Made by a program: the position numbers and the translations under genes. From an uncultured Acidobacteriota bacterium (GTDB lineage: Bacteria; Acidobacteriota; Terriglobia; Terriglobales; Acidobacteriaceae): DNA of 64,000 nt. Below, one piece after another: positions 7,735 through 16,847 of this stretch. Numbering within the stretch: position 1 is the first letter of the stretch; each line of letters begins with the position of its first letter. The notes under the pieces were generated by a model that was given only the letters and a program-made list of their open reading frames with translations, did no database searches and was not told the origin of the DNA. Where the stretch lies: assembly GCA_903851035.1 (NCBI GenBank), contig CAINND010000114.1, forward strand, positions 1 to 64,000, read 5' to 3'.

Positions 7735-9570
7735 ATGCCGACGCGTCTTTTCGCCCTTCTGCTTTGCTGCTTCTTCGCCCTGCCCCTGATGGCGCAACGT
7801 GGCCATCCCCAGCCCCCGGCCGCTCCCGCAAAAGCCGCGCCCGGCAACTTTGACAACATGGCTGCGCGCTTCATGTATGAGTCGCTGGCGCTCTCGCCGA
7901 TCAATGCCTCGCAGGCCGGCTACCACCAGCACAAGGGCGCCAACGGCAAGCTCGTCGAACTGGATGCTCAACTGGACGAGGTCAGCCCCGCCGCTGTTGA
8001 TGCGCAGCGCCAGTTTTACCTGCGCTGGCGGCAGCGCTTCAATGCCCTGCCAGCCACCTCACTCAACCGCGAGCAGAAGGCCGACCTCGAACTCATTCGC
8101 GACACGATTGACCTCGCGCTGCTCGAATTCGATCACATCCAGAGCTATCGCCACGACCCCACCATCTACGTTGAGGCCATTGGCAGCGCGCTGTTCCTGC
8201 CCATGACGCAAAACTATGCCTCGCCTGAGGTTCGCCTTGGGCACGTCGTCTCGCGTATCGAGCAGATTCCGCGCTTCCTCCATCAGGCCCGCCAGGCGCT
8301 CGCCGATGGCGACCCGATCAAGACCTCGACGGCCATCGAAGAGAACGCGGGCAACATTGATCTGGTGCGCAATGACGTGAAGGCCGCGCTTCCCCCCGGT
8401 TCACCGCTCGTGGCGCGCTACAACGCCGCCGCGCCCAAGGCCCTGGCCGCGCTGGAGGAGTTTTCCGGCTGGCTGAAGAGCGATTATGGCAAGCGGCCCA
8501 GCAAGGTCACCTGGCGGCTGGGTCCGGAGCTCTACGCCAAAAAGTTCCGCCTCGTCATGGAGACTCCGGTCACCGTGGACGAGACCCTGAAGATCGCCGA
8601 GCAGCAGATGTTGGAAGTTCGGGCCGACATGCTGCGCATCAGCCTGCCCATGCATCGCGAGATGTATCCCACGCATGGTGATCACAACGACCTGACGGGC
8701 GTCGCGCGAGAGAACCTCATCATCGGCGAGGTGCTCAATCGCGTCAGCGACGACCACGTGCAGCCCGGCGACCTGCTGCCGCACATCCAGGGCGAGCTCG
8801 AATCCATCATCGCCTTCATCCGCGAGAAGAAGATCGTCGAGCTCAGCGCACACAACAACCTCAAGGTGATTCCGACGCCGCCATTCATGCGCGGCAGCTA
8901 CTCCGTGGCGGGCTTCCACGCTCCGCCGCCTTTGGAGCCCGGCGCCGAGGCGCAGTATTGGGTCACGCCCATCGACCCCGCGACGCCCGCGGCCAAGGCC
9001 GAAAGCAAGCTGCGCGAATACAATAACTGGACGCTGAAGTGGCTCACCATTCACGAGGCGCTGCCCGGCCACTACATCCAGTTCGAGCACGCCAACAGCG
9101 TCGAGCCGGAGTCGCGCCGCCTGCTGCGAGCGCAGCTTGGCAATGGCGCCTACGTGGAAGGCTGGGCCGAATACATTGCGCAGGTCATGATGGACGAGGG
9201 CTTCGCCAACAACGATCCGCGCTTCCGCCTGATCATGCGCAAGATTCGCCTGCGCGTGCTCTCCAACACCATCCTGGACATCCGCATGCACAGCCGCAAC
9301 ATGACCGACGCCGAAGCCATGGATTTGATGTGCAAGCGCGCCTTCCAGACCGAGGCCGAAGCCGAAGGCAAGCTGACCCGCGCCAAGCTGACCAGCGTGC
9401 AACTGGTCACCTACTGGGTGGGTCTGCATGACTGGCTCGAGCTGCGCAAGGACTACCAGGCCAAGGTGGGAGCGTCGTTCACCAACATTGACTTCCACAA
9501 CCGCGCACTCAACGAGGGGCCGCTGCCCATCCACCTGCTGCGCGGCATACTCCTGGCGGATAAGAAATAG
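7735..9570 (+). CDS. Secreted DUF885-family metallopeptidase-like protein
   Basis: The 611-residue product has a signal peptide (LFALLLCCFFALPLMAQ, cut near residue 20). The long helical DUF885 fold follows, with the zinc-binding-type motif HEALPGHYIQ at about residue 440 and a downstream glutamate in YVEGWAEYIAQVM. These form an HExxxGH...E arrangement as in gluzincin-like peptidases. The family is common in Acidobacteria and its substrates are mostly unknown; it is presumed to act outside the cytoplasm. The ATG at 7735 is selected because of GGAGG ten bases upstream. The open frame extends further upstream but lacks a signal sequence there. A strong terminator follows directly, so the gene is probably monocistronic. 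Confidence 0.85.
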   Translation: MPTRLFALLLCCFFALPLMAQRGHPQPPAAPAKAAPGNFDNMAARFMYESLALSPINASQAGYHQHKGANGKLVELDAQLDEVSPAAVDAQRQFYLRWRQRFNALPATSLNREQKADLELIRDTIDLALLEFDHIQSYRHDPTIYVEAIGSALFLPMTQNYASPEVRLGHVVSRIEQIPRFLHQARQALADGDPIKTSTAIEENAGNIDLVRNDVKAALPPGSPLVARYNAAAPKALAALEEFSGWLKSDYGKRPSKVTWRLGPELYAKKFRLVMETPVTVDETLKIAEQQMLEVRADMLRISLPMHREMYPTHGDHNDLTGVARENLIIGEVLNRVSDDHVQPGDLLPHIQGELESIIAFIREKKIVELSAHNNLKVIPTPPFMRGSYSVAGFHAPPPLEPGAEAQYWVTPIDPATPAAKAESKLREYNNWTLKWLTIHEALPGHYIQFEHANSVEPESRRLLRAQLGNGAYVEGWAEYIAQVMMDEGFANNDPRFRLIMRKIRLRVLSNTILDIRMHSRNMTDAEAMDLMCKRAFQTEAEAEGKLTRAKLTSVQLVTYWVGLHDWLELRKDYQAKVGASFTNIDFHNRALNEGPLPIHLLRGILLADKK

Positions 9571-9590
9571 CCGGAAGCCGCTGCAAACAG

Positions 9591-9619
9591 AAAGGCTCGC
9601 CGTTATGGCGGGCCTTTTC
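9591..9619 (+). terminator. Rho-independent terminator after DUF885 gene
   Basis: AAAGGCTCGCC, a 5-nt loop and GGCGGGCCTTTT form a stem with one G-T pair, followed by CTTCTTCT. It lies 20 bases after the stop codon. Confidence 0.8.
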
Positions 9620-9685
9620 TTCTTCTACTAATGTGCATTACACAGGCGCGTCCTGCGCGAAACTGCCTTCAAATCAGCACACGGT

Positions 9686-10228
9686 CTAAAACTCCACGCT
9701 CACCGGTTGACGGCAAACATCCACGGCCTGGCTCATCAGGCGGATCATGCGCTGCGCGGCCGCCGGGTCGCCGTCATACTGCACCACCAGCGCGTCCTGG
9801 CGCCGCTCGGCCAGCGAGGTGCAATCCACCACGACGCCGTCTTTCGTCGTCTTGGTGCAACGCGTGGCCACCGTCACACACTGGAACTGGCCGCGGCAGG
9901 GCATTTGCAGGGCGTGCTGATCGGATTGCATCACCGCCGGCTCCAGGGCACTCAAGGCAACGCGCAGGGTCTCCAGCTTATCCACCGTGTCGATGACATG
10001 CGTAGTGGTGTGTATGGTGAACTGCGCGCGGCAGTCGTAAAAACTCTCCAGGCGCGAACTCCAGCGCATTCCCTCCTGCCCCATGGTGCGCTGGCCATGC
10101 GCCTCCAGCTCGGCGGCCATCGCCGTCTCCAACTGACCCAGTCGGGCGCGCGGTGCCTCCTGCCCGGCGACGCCAAGCAGCACGGCCATGCACGGCAGCA
10201 ACATCACCGACCGCAATGTAAAACTCAT
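9686..10228 (-). CDS. Secreted protein of unknown function
   Basis: The 180-residue product has a signal peptide (SFTLRSVMLLPCMAVLLGVA, residues 2-21). The mature part is mostly helical and contains several cysteines (YDCRAQF, PCRGQFQC, TRCTKTT, VVDCTS, DVCRQP) that could form disulfides. No family is recognised. The ATG at 10228 is chosen because AAAGGAAACTTT precedes it; the open frame extends 46 codons upstream without a ribosome site, through the terminator of the neighbouring gene. It lies downstream of the CocE hydrolase on the same strand but is separated from it by a terminator, so it is probably transcribed independently. Confidence 0.6.
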   Translation of the reverse strand: MSFTLRSVMLLPCMAVLLGVAGQEAPRARLGQLETAMAAELEAHGQRTMGQEGMRWSSRLESFYDCRAQFTIHTTTHVIDTVDKLETLRVALSALEPAVMQSDQHALQMPCRGQFQCVTVATRCTKTTKDGVVVDCTSLAERRQDALVVQYDGDPAAAQRMIRLMSQAVDVCRQPVSVEF

Positions 10229-10274
10229 AAAGTTTCCTTTGAAAAGGCGCCAACACCTTACCGCAGTTTCCGGC

Positions 10275-10304
10275 AAAGAAAAAGAGCGCATCTCGTAGAT
10301 GCGC
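10275..10304 (-). terminator. Rho-independent terminator after CocE/S15 hydrolase
   Basis: On the minus strand an 8-bp perfect stem GCGCATCT / AGATGCGC with a 3-nt loop is followed by the run TCTTTTTCTTT, about 35 bases past the stop of the hydrolase gene. Confidence 0.88.
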
Positions 10305-10340
10305 CCTTTCGTAATCAGCGGTGCCGTTGGAAATCCGCCG

Positions 10341-12230
10341 CTAGGGCTCGACCACCAGCACTTCAATGCCGGAGAGGTGTCCCTTCTCGTGATAGACCCG
10401 CTCGGTCGCCTTCTTGAACTCCTCGGGCTTCGCCGTGGGAATGTCCGTGAAGGTCTGCGGGTTGCGATCTACCAGGGGGAACCAGCTGCTCTGCACCTGC
10501 ACCATGATGCGATGGCCGCGGCGGAAGGTGTGGTTTACGTCCGGCATGGTGAAGTCAATCTCCTCCACCTTGCCGGGCACCATCGCTTCAGGGTTCTCCC
10601 AACTGTGGCGGAACTTGGCACGGAAGGGCTCGCCGCGGATGAGTTGCTCCCAGCCGGCCAGATCGGTCTCCGGAACCGCAACGTCGTTGCCTGCGCGGCG
10701 GCGGCGCTCCCCGGGCTCATTCTGCGGATACACGTCAATCAGCTTCACCACCCAGTCGGAGTCGGTGCCGGAGGTCGAAACGAATAGCCGCGGACTTACC
10801 GGACCGGCAATCGTCACATCCTCGTCCAGCACGGCGCTCTGGTACACCAGCACGTCAGGTCGCGTCTCGGCAAAGCGCTGATCGCTCACCATGTATTCCT
10901 GCGGCACATCCAGCGTCTGGTAGCCGACGAAGGGCACGGGGTGGTTGGGATCGCTGACGTACTCGTCGTAACCTGTGGCATTGGCCGGCGCGGCAAAGCC
11001 AAGCCCGCCGCCGGGCTCTAGATATAACGTCTTCTTCGCGGCCTTCGCCGGAGGCCACGCGTCATACTTGCGCCACACGTTCGTGCCCGTCTCATAGACG
11101 TAGGCCTTGGGCAGCTCCTCGGTCGTCTTATCCTTTAAATATTTTTCGAAGAACGGCAGCAGGATGTGCGTACGGTAAAAGTCTCCGGTGTTTTGCGCAA
11201 AGTCGGCGTTGCCCAGTTTGTGTCCGTCATAGCGAGACCAGCCGCCATGCACCCACGGGCCTTCCACCAGCATGTTCACCGTACCGGGATTTAAATCGCC
11301 AATCGCCTTGTAGAGCGAGAGCGGTCCCTGCAGGTCTTCGGCGTCAAACCAACCACCCACGGTCAGCACAGCGCAGTGCACGTTCTTCATCCGTGGCACC
11401 AGGTCGCGCTGCTTCCAGAAGGCGTCCATCGTGGTATGGCGCGATTGATCGGTGAAGAGCGGGTTGCGCCCGCCGAGCAGTTTGCGATCGATATCCTGTA
11501 TGTTGCCCGCCTTCAGCAGCAAATCGTATCCGTTGCTGGTGTTGTGGCGGATCTCCAGCCCCTTCTGCTCCTCGGTGGGATTCTTCTGCGGCTGGAAGAA
11601 GTTATAGAAGCCGTAGTTCGCGTTCAGCATGAAGGCGCCGCCGTGGTAAGCGTCGTCGCCGCGGAAGAGGTCCACCATGGGAGCCTGCGGCGAGGCGGCC
11701 TTAATCGCCGGATGCGAGTCAATAATGCTGGCCGCCGTATAGAAGCCCGGGTAGCTGATACCCCAGATGCCGACGCGTCCGTTGTTGTCCGGCACAGTCT
11801 TCAGCAGGAACTCGATGGTGTCGTACATATCGGTGGTTTCGTCGGTGTCCTTGGGACCCTTGTTGTCCTTGTAGGGCGACTCCTCCACGAACTTCCCCTC
11901 GCTCATATTGCGGCCGCGCACATCCTGGTTGACGAAGATGTAGCCGGCCTGCATCAGTTCCAGGGTCGCCAGCCGCTGCGGATAGTTCTCCACTCCATAC
12001 GGCCCGATGCCGTAGGGCGTGCGATTGAACAGGAACGGCCACTTCTGCGACTGGTTCTTGGGCACATACACGGCGGTGAAAAGCCGCACGCCGTCGCGCA
12101 TCGGGATGCGGTACTCGTACTTGGTGTAGTGCTCGCGCACGTCGTAGGCAGGCGGCTTGTCCTGCGCCAAAAGGCCAACCGGAGCCAATAAGAGTACAAG
12201 GGACAGCAACGTTTTGGAGAACGCTCGCAA
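10341..12230 (-). CDS. Secreted CocE/NonD-family serine hydrolase (peptidase S15-like)
   Basis: The 629-residue product has a signal peptide (TLLSLVLLLAPVGLLAQ, residues 7-23). An alpha/beta-hydrolase core follows with the nucleophile elbow GISYPG (Ser at about 159) and the strand VNQDVRGRNMSEG. The C-terminal jelly-roll X-Pro dipeptidyl-peptidase-like domain ends in IMVQVQSSWFPLVDRNPQ. Family members are acyl hydrolases (cocaine esterase, glutaryl-7-ACA acylase) or X-Pro peptidases; the exact substrate cannot be told. Start: no in-frame ATG precedes the signal peptide, and a TTG at 12230 lies five bases after AGAGGTG, so TTG is used. Acidobacteria carry many such exported hydrolases. Confidence 0.87.
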   Translation of the reverse strand: MRAFSKTLLSLVLLLAPVGLLAQDKPPAYDVREHYTKYEYRIPMRDGVRLFTAVYVPKNQSQKWPFLFNRTPYGIGPYGVENYPQRLATLELMQAGYIFVNQDVRGRNMSEGKFVEESPYKDNKGPKDTDETTDMYDTIEFLLKTVPDNNGRVGIWGISYPGFYTAASIIDSHPAIKAASPQAPMVDLFRGDDAYHGGAFMLNANYGFYNFFQPQKNPTEEQKGLEIRHNTSNGYDLLLKAGNIQDIDRKLLGGRNPLFTDQSRHTTMDAFWKQRDLVPRMKNVHCAVLTVGGWFDAEDLQGPLSLYKAIGDLNPGTVNMLVEGPWVHGGWSRYDGHKLGNADFAQNTGDFYRTHILLPFFEKYLKDKTTEELPKAYVYETGTNVWRKYDAWPPAKAAKKTLYLEPGGGLGFAAPANATGYDEYVSDPNHPVPFVGYQTLDVPQEYMVSDQRFAETRPDVLVYQSAVLDEDVTIAGPVSPRLFVSTSGTDSDWVVKLIDVYPQNEPGERRRRAGNDVAVPETDLAGWEQLIRGEPFRAKFRHSWENPEAMVPGKVEEIDFTMPDVNHTFRRGHRIMVQVQSSWFPLVDRNPQTFTDIPTAKPEEFKKATERVYHEKGHLSGIEVLVVEP

Positions 12231-12406
12231 TACACACCTCTAAATTTTGATTGTGGCCGCAACCGCTACCATCAGAAATGGGAGCAGCCCACCGCAGCCC
12301 CCGCTCTACTGAAGAGGATACAACGATTTATTTCATAGCGTGCGCCCGGCGCGCCGAGCGGCTTCCACTTGGAAGCAGACCGGCACTCTGCTAGGCTGGC
12401 CGCAGA

Positions 12407-13024
12407 ATGACCCTGCCACATGCCATCACGCTGCTCGGCACCGCCGCTTGGCTCCTGTGCGGCATCTACGCCACCATTCCCGCTTACTGGATCCTCGTCC
12501 ATGGCTGGGCGCGGCGATGGCGCGAAGCGCGGTACAAGCTCAAGCTGCTTGGCCCGTTGTGGATGCTGATGTGGCTGGCCGCCTGGGCCGTTAGCGCGCC
12601 GTGGCGCAACCTGCCGCTCTACGAACGCCCTGCAACTTGGATGGCCGCGCCACTCCTGTGGGCGGTGTCGGCCACGCTATATGTACGCGGCGGCCACGAG
12701 CTCAGCCTGATGCGCGTGATTGGCCGCGACGAGTTGGAGCCAACGCGACGACCACCGCAACTCATCACCTTTGGCACTCACGCGCTGGTGCGGCATCCGC
12801 TCTACCTGGGACACATCTGCACCATGCTGGGCCTGTGCCTGGCTACGCGCAGCACGGCCTGCTATGCGCTCTGGGTGTTTGCGTTATTGACTGGCTATTG
12901 GATGGTGCGGCTGGAGGAGCGGGAGTTGAGCGAGCGCTTTGGTAAGGCTTGGATTGCGTACACGGCCACCACGCCCTGCATTCTGCCACGACGCACCGGA
13001 CTGCGTAAATTACCGCGCGCCTAG
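12407..13024 (+). CDS. Isoprenylcysteine carboxyl methyltransferase-family membrane protein
   Basis: The 205-residue membrane protein has about five hydrophobic segments. Its C-terminal signature is typical of the ICMT/PEMT methyltransferase family: FGTHALVRHPLYLGHI (SAM-binding region) followed about 40 residues later by RLEERELSERFGKAW and a final P-x-I-L-P-R. Bacterial members methylate small or lipid substrates using S-adenosylmethionine, and the substrate is unknown here. Its 3' end overlaps the last 15 bases of the convergent downstream gene, which has no room for an intervening terminator. Confidence 0.75.
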   Translation: MTLPHAITLLGTAAWLLCGIYATIPAYWILVHGWARRWREARYKLKLLGPLWMLMWLAAWAVSAPWRNLPLYERPATWMAAPLLWAVSATLYVRGGHELSLMRVIGRDELEPTRRPPQLITFGTHALVRHPLYLGHICTMLGLCLATRSTACYALWVFALLTGYWMVRLEERELSERFGKAWIAYTATTPCILPRRTGLRKLPRA

Positions 13025-13804
13025 TTCTTCAGTTCGCTCAACCGGTTTCGACTTTTTTCGTCCCACATGAAACGTTCGCTTCAGTTCGGGCGAGAACTCT
13101 CGGAAGATATCCAGTGCAACGTCGATGCCAACCTGGGTGTGTCCCATGCGCACGCCCTGGTCCAGCGGTGCGTATTTGCCCGGATACCAGCGCGTCACAA
13201 TCATCGAGGAGCCATAGTCGGCGGCCAGCCGTGGGATGTCCGGCCGTAAATGCCCCTCGCCATTAAATGTGAAGAAGGTCATTTTGATGGCATAAGCAGT
13301 ACGCGGCAGCAGTCCCGTGCAGCGGCAGCGGAAGTAGCGCGGCTCCAAGCCAAATGCGGCATCGGCTGCCTGCCGTCCGCCCTCTTCCATCATCAGTAGC
13401 GCCGTCTGCGTGCCAATTCGCCGGAACATGCCGTCAGTAGTGCGCGGCCATCCCTCCGGCTCACCCACGGAGAAGCCCGCCACGGCTGAAATTCCACCCT
13501 CCAGGTAGGTGTTCGGAGAAAGCACAAAATCCTTAAAGAACAGATGGGCTCGATCGCGGGGCGTCATTGGCACAAAGCCCTTTTCTCCGGGATGCGGCGC
13601 ATCGGGCGGCTCGACCTCTTCGGGTGCGGGGACGGGTGCCGGCTTTGGCTGGATTGCGGTCGGTGCTGCCTTCGGGTCATCCGGCAGGCCCTGCCCCATG
13701 CCGTCCACGGCCCACGTCAGCAGCAGGCAAGGCACCAGCGCCCGGAGCAGCCATCTCCGCGCGGGTGCGCGCAATCCTCGGATTGTCTGCTTCCGAATCG
13801 GCAT
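13010..13804 (-). CDS. Secreted protein of unknown function
   Basis: The 264-residue product has an Arg-rich n-region followed by a hydrophobic segment (WLLRALVPCLLLTWAVDGMG), so it is exported. A proline-rich linker (PKPAPVPAPEEVEPPDAPHP) precedes a globular part with SPNTYLEGGISAVAGFSVGEPEGWPR and RTAYAIKMTFFTFNGEGHLRPDIPRLAADYGSSM-type motifs. These I recall from uncharacterised acidobacterial proteins. No function is recognised. An alternative ATG at 13840 follows AGGAG closely (three bases), so the start is uncertain by 12 codons. The 3' end overlaps the convergent methyltransferase-like gene by 15 bases. Confidence 0.6.
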   Translation of the reverse strand: MPIRKQTIRGLRAPARRWLLRALVPCLLLTWAVDGMGQGLPDDPKAAPTAIQPKPAPVPAPEEVEPPDAPHPGEKGFVPMTPRDRAHLFFKDFVLSPNTYLEGGISAVAGFSVGEPEGWPRTTDGMFRRIGTQTALLMMEEGGRQAADAAFGLEPRYFRCRCTGLLPRTAYAIKMTFFTFNGEGHLRPDIPRLAADYGSSMIVTRWYPGKYAPLDQGVRMGHTQVGIDVALDIFREFSPELKRTFHVGRKKSKPVERTEELGAR

Positions 13805-14050
13805 TGCTTTTGTGCGCGGCCTGTCATCGCCAGGCCGCATCTGCTCCTGTTCTTCGTCGGTTCTCCCGGCCAGGATGAATTTGCCGGGCAGAGTGGAGGG
13901 TTGGCCTTCAGTTACACAATCTCAAGTCCAGGCAAGACCGAGGCCTCGCCCTATGTATTTATTGTAAATTGCCGCAAATCATATGCAAACCCAATTTCAG
14001 GGGATTTCAATACACGGCACCGGTACCGCCCATGCTTCTATAATGCCGCC

Positions 14051-15370
14051 ATGCGCTTTGAGCTCTTCATTGCCGCCCGCTACCTGCGCGCCAAGCGCCG
14101 CCAGGCGGTCATCGGAGTCATCACCGGCATCAGTGTGCTGGGGGTCGCAGCCGGCGTGGCCTCGCTCATCATCGCCCTGGCCATCAACAACGGCTTCCGC
14201 CAGGAGCTCCAGGAGCGACTGCTGGGCTCGACCTCGCACGTCAACCTGATGCGGGTGGAAAACGACGGCATCGCCGATTGGGCGGCCCTGCAGCGCAAGA
14301 TGGAAAAGCAACCTCACGTCGTGGCCACCGCGCCGGCCATCTACGAGCAGGTGCTCATCAGCCGTGGCGCGCGCGCCGGAGGAGCTGTGCTCAAGGGCAT
14401 ACTGCCGCGCGACGAGCGCCGCGTCACCAGCCTGCTGCAAGGCGTCCATGAGGGCACGGCCCAGCCGCTGGAGCAGGCGCAGGAGCATCCTGCCGTGGAT
14501 GCCGATGCCAGCGCAACCGCCGCCGACACTGCCACACCGCGCTCCGCCTCCGCCGAGGCCGCTGAGCGCCTCAATTCACTGCCTCCAATTGTTCTTGGCA
14601 AGGACCTGGCACAGACCCTCGGCGCCAGCGTCGGCTCGGTCGTGCTGGTCACCAGTCCGCAGGGCGAACTGACTCCTTTTGGCATGGCGCCGCGCTATCA
14701 GCGCTTCAAGGTCACGGGGATCATGCAGTCCGGCTTTTATGAGTACGACTCGACCTGGGCGCTCTGCTCGCTCAGCGATGCGCAGCGCTTATTCAGCCTG
14801 GGCGACGTCGCCAGCGTCATCGAATTCAAGTTGGATGACATCTACCACGCCGCCGCCATCGGCCGCCAGGTGGAGCAGGCCGCCGGGCACGGCTACCAGA
14901 CCACCAACTGGATGGAGCAGAACCGCGCCTTGTTCCGCGCACTGCGCCTGGAGCGCGTAGTCACCTTCATCACCATCGGGCTCATCGTCTTTGTCGCCGC
15001 GCTCAACATCCTCATCTCGCTCATCATGATGGTGATGGAGAAGACGCGCGACATCGCCGTGCTGGTCAGCATGGGAGCGCGCCGCAAACAGGTGCGCCGC
15101 ATTTTCATCTGGCAGGGATTGCTGATCGGCATCCTCGGCACCGGGCTCGGGCTCATCGTGGGTTACACCGTGGCCATCCTTGCCGGGCAGTATCACTGGA
15201 TCGCCTTATCGGCCGAGGTGTACACCATGGATTACGTTCCCTTTGTGCCGCGCGCGCTGGATGGACTGCTGGTTGCCGTGGTCTCACTGGGCATCAGCTT
15301 TGTGGCCACGCTGTATCCGTCGCAGTCTGCGGCACGCGTGCTGCCCGCCGAGGCACTGCGCTACGAGTAG
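14051..15370 (+). CDS. ABC transporter permease, LolC/LolE-type (lipoprotein release)
   Basis: The 439-residue product begins MRFELFIAARYLRAKRRQ, the typical LolC/E/FtsX-family start. One N-terminal membrane segment (VLGVAAGVASLIIALAI), a large periplasmic domain and three C-terminal membrane segments follow. The GARRKQVRRIFIWQGLLIG motif matches the coupling-helix region of LolC/E. The family extracts lipoproteins from the inner membrane for delivery to LolA. The periplasmic domain contains an unusual Ala/Thr/Ser-rich stretch (about residues 140-175). The open frame extends far upstream, but this start fits the family and the upstream part overlaps the divergent gene. The presumed ATPase gene lies 1.5 kb downstream, after an unrelated phosphodiesterase. 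Confidence 0.85.
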   Translation: MRFELFIAARYLRAKRRQAVIGVITGISVLGVAAGVASLIIALAINNGFRQELQERLLGSTSHVNLMRVENDGIADWAALQRKMEKQPHVVATAPAIYEQVLISRGARAGGAVLKGILPRDERRVTSLLQGVHEGTAQPLEQAQEHPAVDADASATAADTATPRSASAEAAERLNSLPPIVLGKDLAQTLGASVGSVVLVTSPQGELTPFGMAPRYQRFKVTGIMQSGFYEYDSTWALCSLSDAQRLFSLGDVASVIEFKLDDIYHAAAIGRQVEQAAGHGYQTTNWMEQNRALFRALRLERVVTFITIGLIVFVAALNILISLIMMVMEKTRDIAVLVSMGARRKQVRRIFIWQGLLIGILGTGLGLIVGYTVAILAGQYHWIALSAEVYTMDYVPFVPRALDGLLVAVVSLGISFVATLYPSQSAARVLPAEALRYE

Positions 15371-15416
15371 TCGCCGTACACATCATTAGAAGTTTGGAAG
15401 ATTGAGGTCGAAGCTC

Positions 15417-16643
15417 ATGCAACTTCATTCCGCCCTGCGCCGTGCCGTCAGCACCACCATCCTTCTCCTGCTGCTGGCCGGGCTGGCCCTGGCGCAACAC
15501 GCGCCGGTGCTGCTGGTCTCCATTGACGGCTTTCGCAACGACTACCTCGACCGCACCGACCTCTATGACGCACCCAACCTGCGCGCCCTGGCCGCCAGCG
15601 GAGTCCGCGCCGAGGCGCTCATCCCGGTCTTCCCTAGCAAGACCTTTCCCAATCACTACGCCATCGTCACCGGACTCTACCCGGCGCACAACGGAATCGT
15701 TGGCAACCGCATGACCAACCCTGTCACCCACGATCGCTTCAGCATGAGCGACCGTAAGGCCGTGGCCGATGCCGCGTGGTGGGGCGGCGAACCCATCTGG
15801 GTGACCGCCGAAAAGCAGGGCTGCCACGCCGCGCCCATCTTCTGGCCCGGCTCGGAAGCGGCGATTGAAGGCGTTCGCCCCACGCACTGGCTTGCCTACG
15901 ACGAAAAACTGCCCAACGCGCGACGCGTGCAGTTGGCGCTCGACTACCTGGGTGAGACTCCTCAGCCCTGCTACCTCTCGCTCTACTTCAGCGATGTGGA
16001 TACGGCCGGCCATCACTTTGGCCCCGAGGGGCGCGAAACCCGTGACGCCGTGCGCTCGGTGGATGCCATCATCGGCGAACTTGTCAGTGGCTTGAAGCAG
16101 CGCGGACTGTGGGGCAAGGTCAACCTCATCATCGTCAGCGACCACGGCATGGCCTCGACGCCCGCCTCGCAGCGCATTGTTTTTGACGACTATCTTGATC
16201 CCAGCACCGTCGAGGTCATTGATGGCTCGCCGCTCTTCGCACTCAACGCAAAGGATGGCAACCAGGCCGCGCTGGTCGAGCGCCTCAACCGCATTCCGCA
16301 TCTGCACGCCTGGCTGCGGGAGAACCTCCCCGCGCGCTGGCACTACGCGGGCAATCCGCGCATCGCGCCCGTGCTGGCCCTGGCCGACGAGGGCTGGAGC
16401 TTTGATACCCGCGAGTTCCTCTCCAAGCGCAAAACCCTCGATCTTGGCAATCACGGCTTCGACAACGATCTGGAGTCCATGCGCGCCATCTTTATCGCCT
16501 CGGGACCCGGCTTCCGCCCCGGCATGCGCCTGCCGGCCTTTGAGAACATCAACATCTACTCGCTGATAACCGAACTGCTAGGGTTGAAGCCCGCGCCCAA
16601 CGATGGCCATCCTGAGGTCTTTGCTCCGGCGCTGGTCCATTAG
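15417..16643 (+). CDS. Secreted nucleotide pyrophosphatase/phosphodiesterase (NPP family)
   Basis: The 408-residue product has a signal peptide (LLLLLAGLALAQ). Metal and nucleophile motifs of the alkaline-phosphatase-superfamily NPP enzymes appear in order: VSIDGFRNDYL (first Asp), FPSKTFPNHYAIVTG (nucleophilic Thr), SDVDTAGHHFG (Asp/His), SDHGM (Asp-His) and GNHGFDN (final His). Such enzymes cleave phosphodiester or pyrophosphate bonds in nucleotides or lipids outside the cytoplasm. ATG at 15417 is selected because GAGGT lies nine bases upstream; a TTG five codons earlier would place the Shine-Dalgarno inside the gene. It sits between the LolC/E-type permease and the LolD-type ATPase. Confidence 0.88.
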   Translation: MQLHSALRRAVSTTILLLLLAGLALAQHAPVLLVSIDGFRNDYLDRTDLYDAPNLRALAASGVRAEALIPVFPSKTFPNHYAIVTGLYPAHNGIVGNRMTNPVTHDRFSMSDRKAVADAAWWGGEPIWVTAEKQGCHAAPIFWPGSEAAIEGVRPTHWLAYDEKLPNARRVQLALDYLGETPQPCYLSLYFSDVDTAGHHFGPEGRETRDAVRSVDAIIGELVSGLKQRGLWGKVNLIIVSDHGMASTPASQRIVFDDYLDPSTVEVIDGSPLFALNAKDGNQAALVERLNRIPHLHAWLRENLPARWHYAGNPRIAPVLALADEGWSFDTREFLSKRKTLDLGNHGFDNDLESMRAIFIASGPGFRPGMRLPAFENINIYSLITELLGLKPAPNDGHPEVFAPALVH

Positions 16644-16847
16644 TGGCGTCAGTAGCTTTGGTAGATGCACCAGGGTTAGATGCACCAAGTGCAGTGCAAA
16701 CATGGCTGCCGTGTGTATCAACCTAAGTGCACATCACAGCCGCCCCTTGCGCTGCGTGGTCTAATTGAATGAGCCGGGCAGCCGATGCGATCGGGACAGT
16801 TTTCCGTCATTACGGCCAGTGCGAATTTGCACCAGGGAGGGCGCGGA

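Noticed and set aside
13544-14050. Upstream extension of the LolC/E-type permease frame (169 extra codons)
   Set aside because: It overlaps the divergent secreted-protein gene in antisense and lacks a ribosome site; the ATG at 14051 begins the conserved family sequence.
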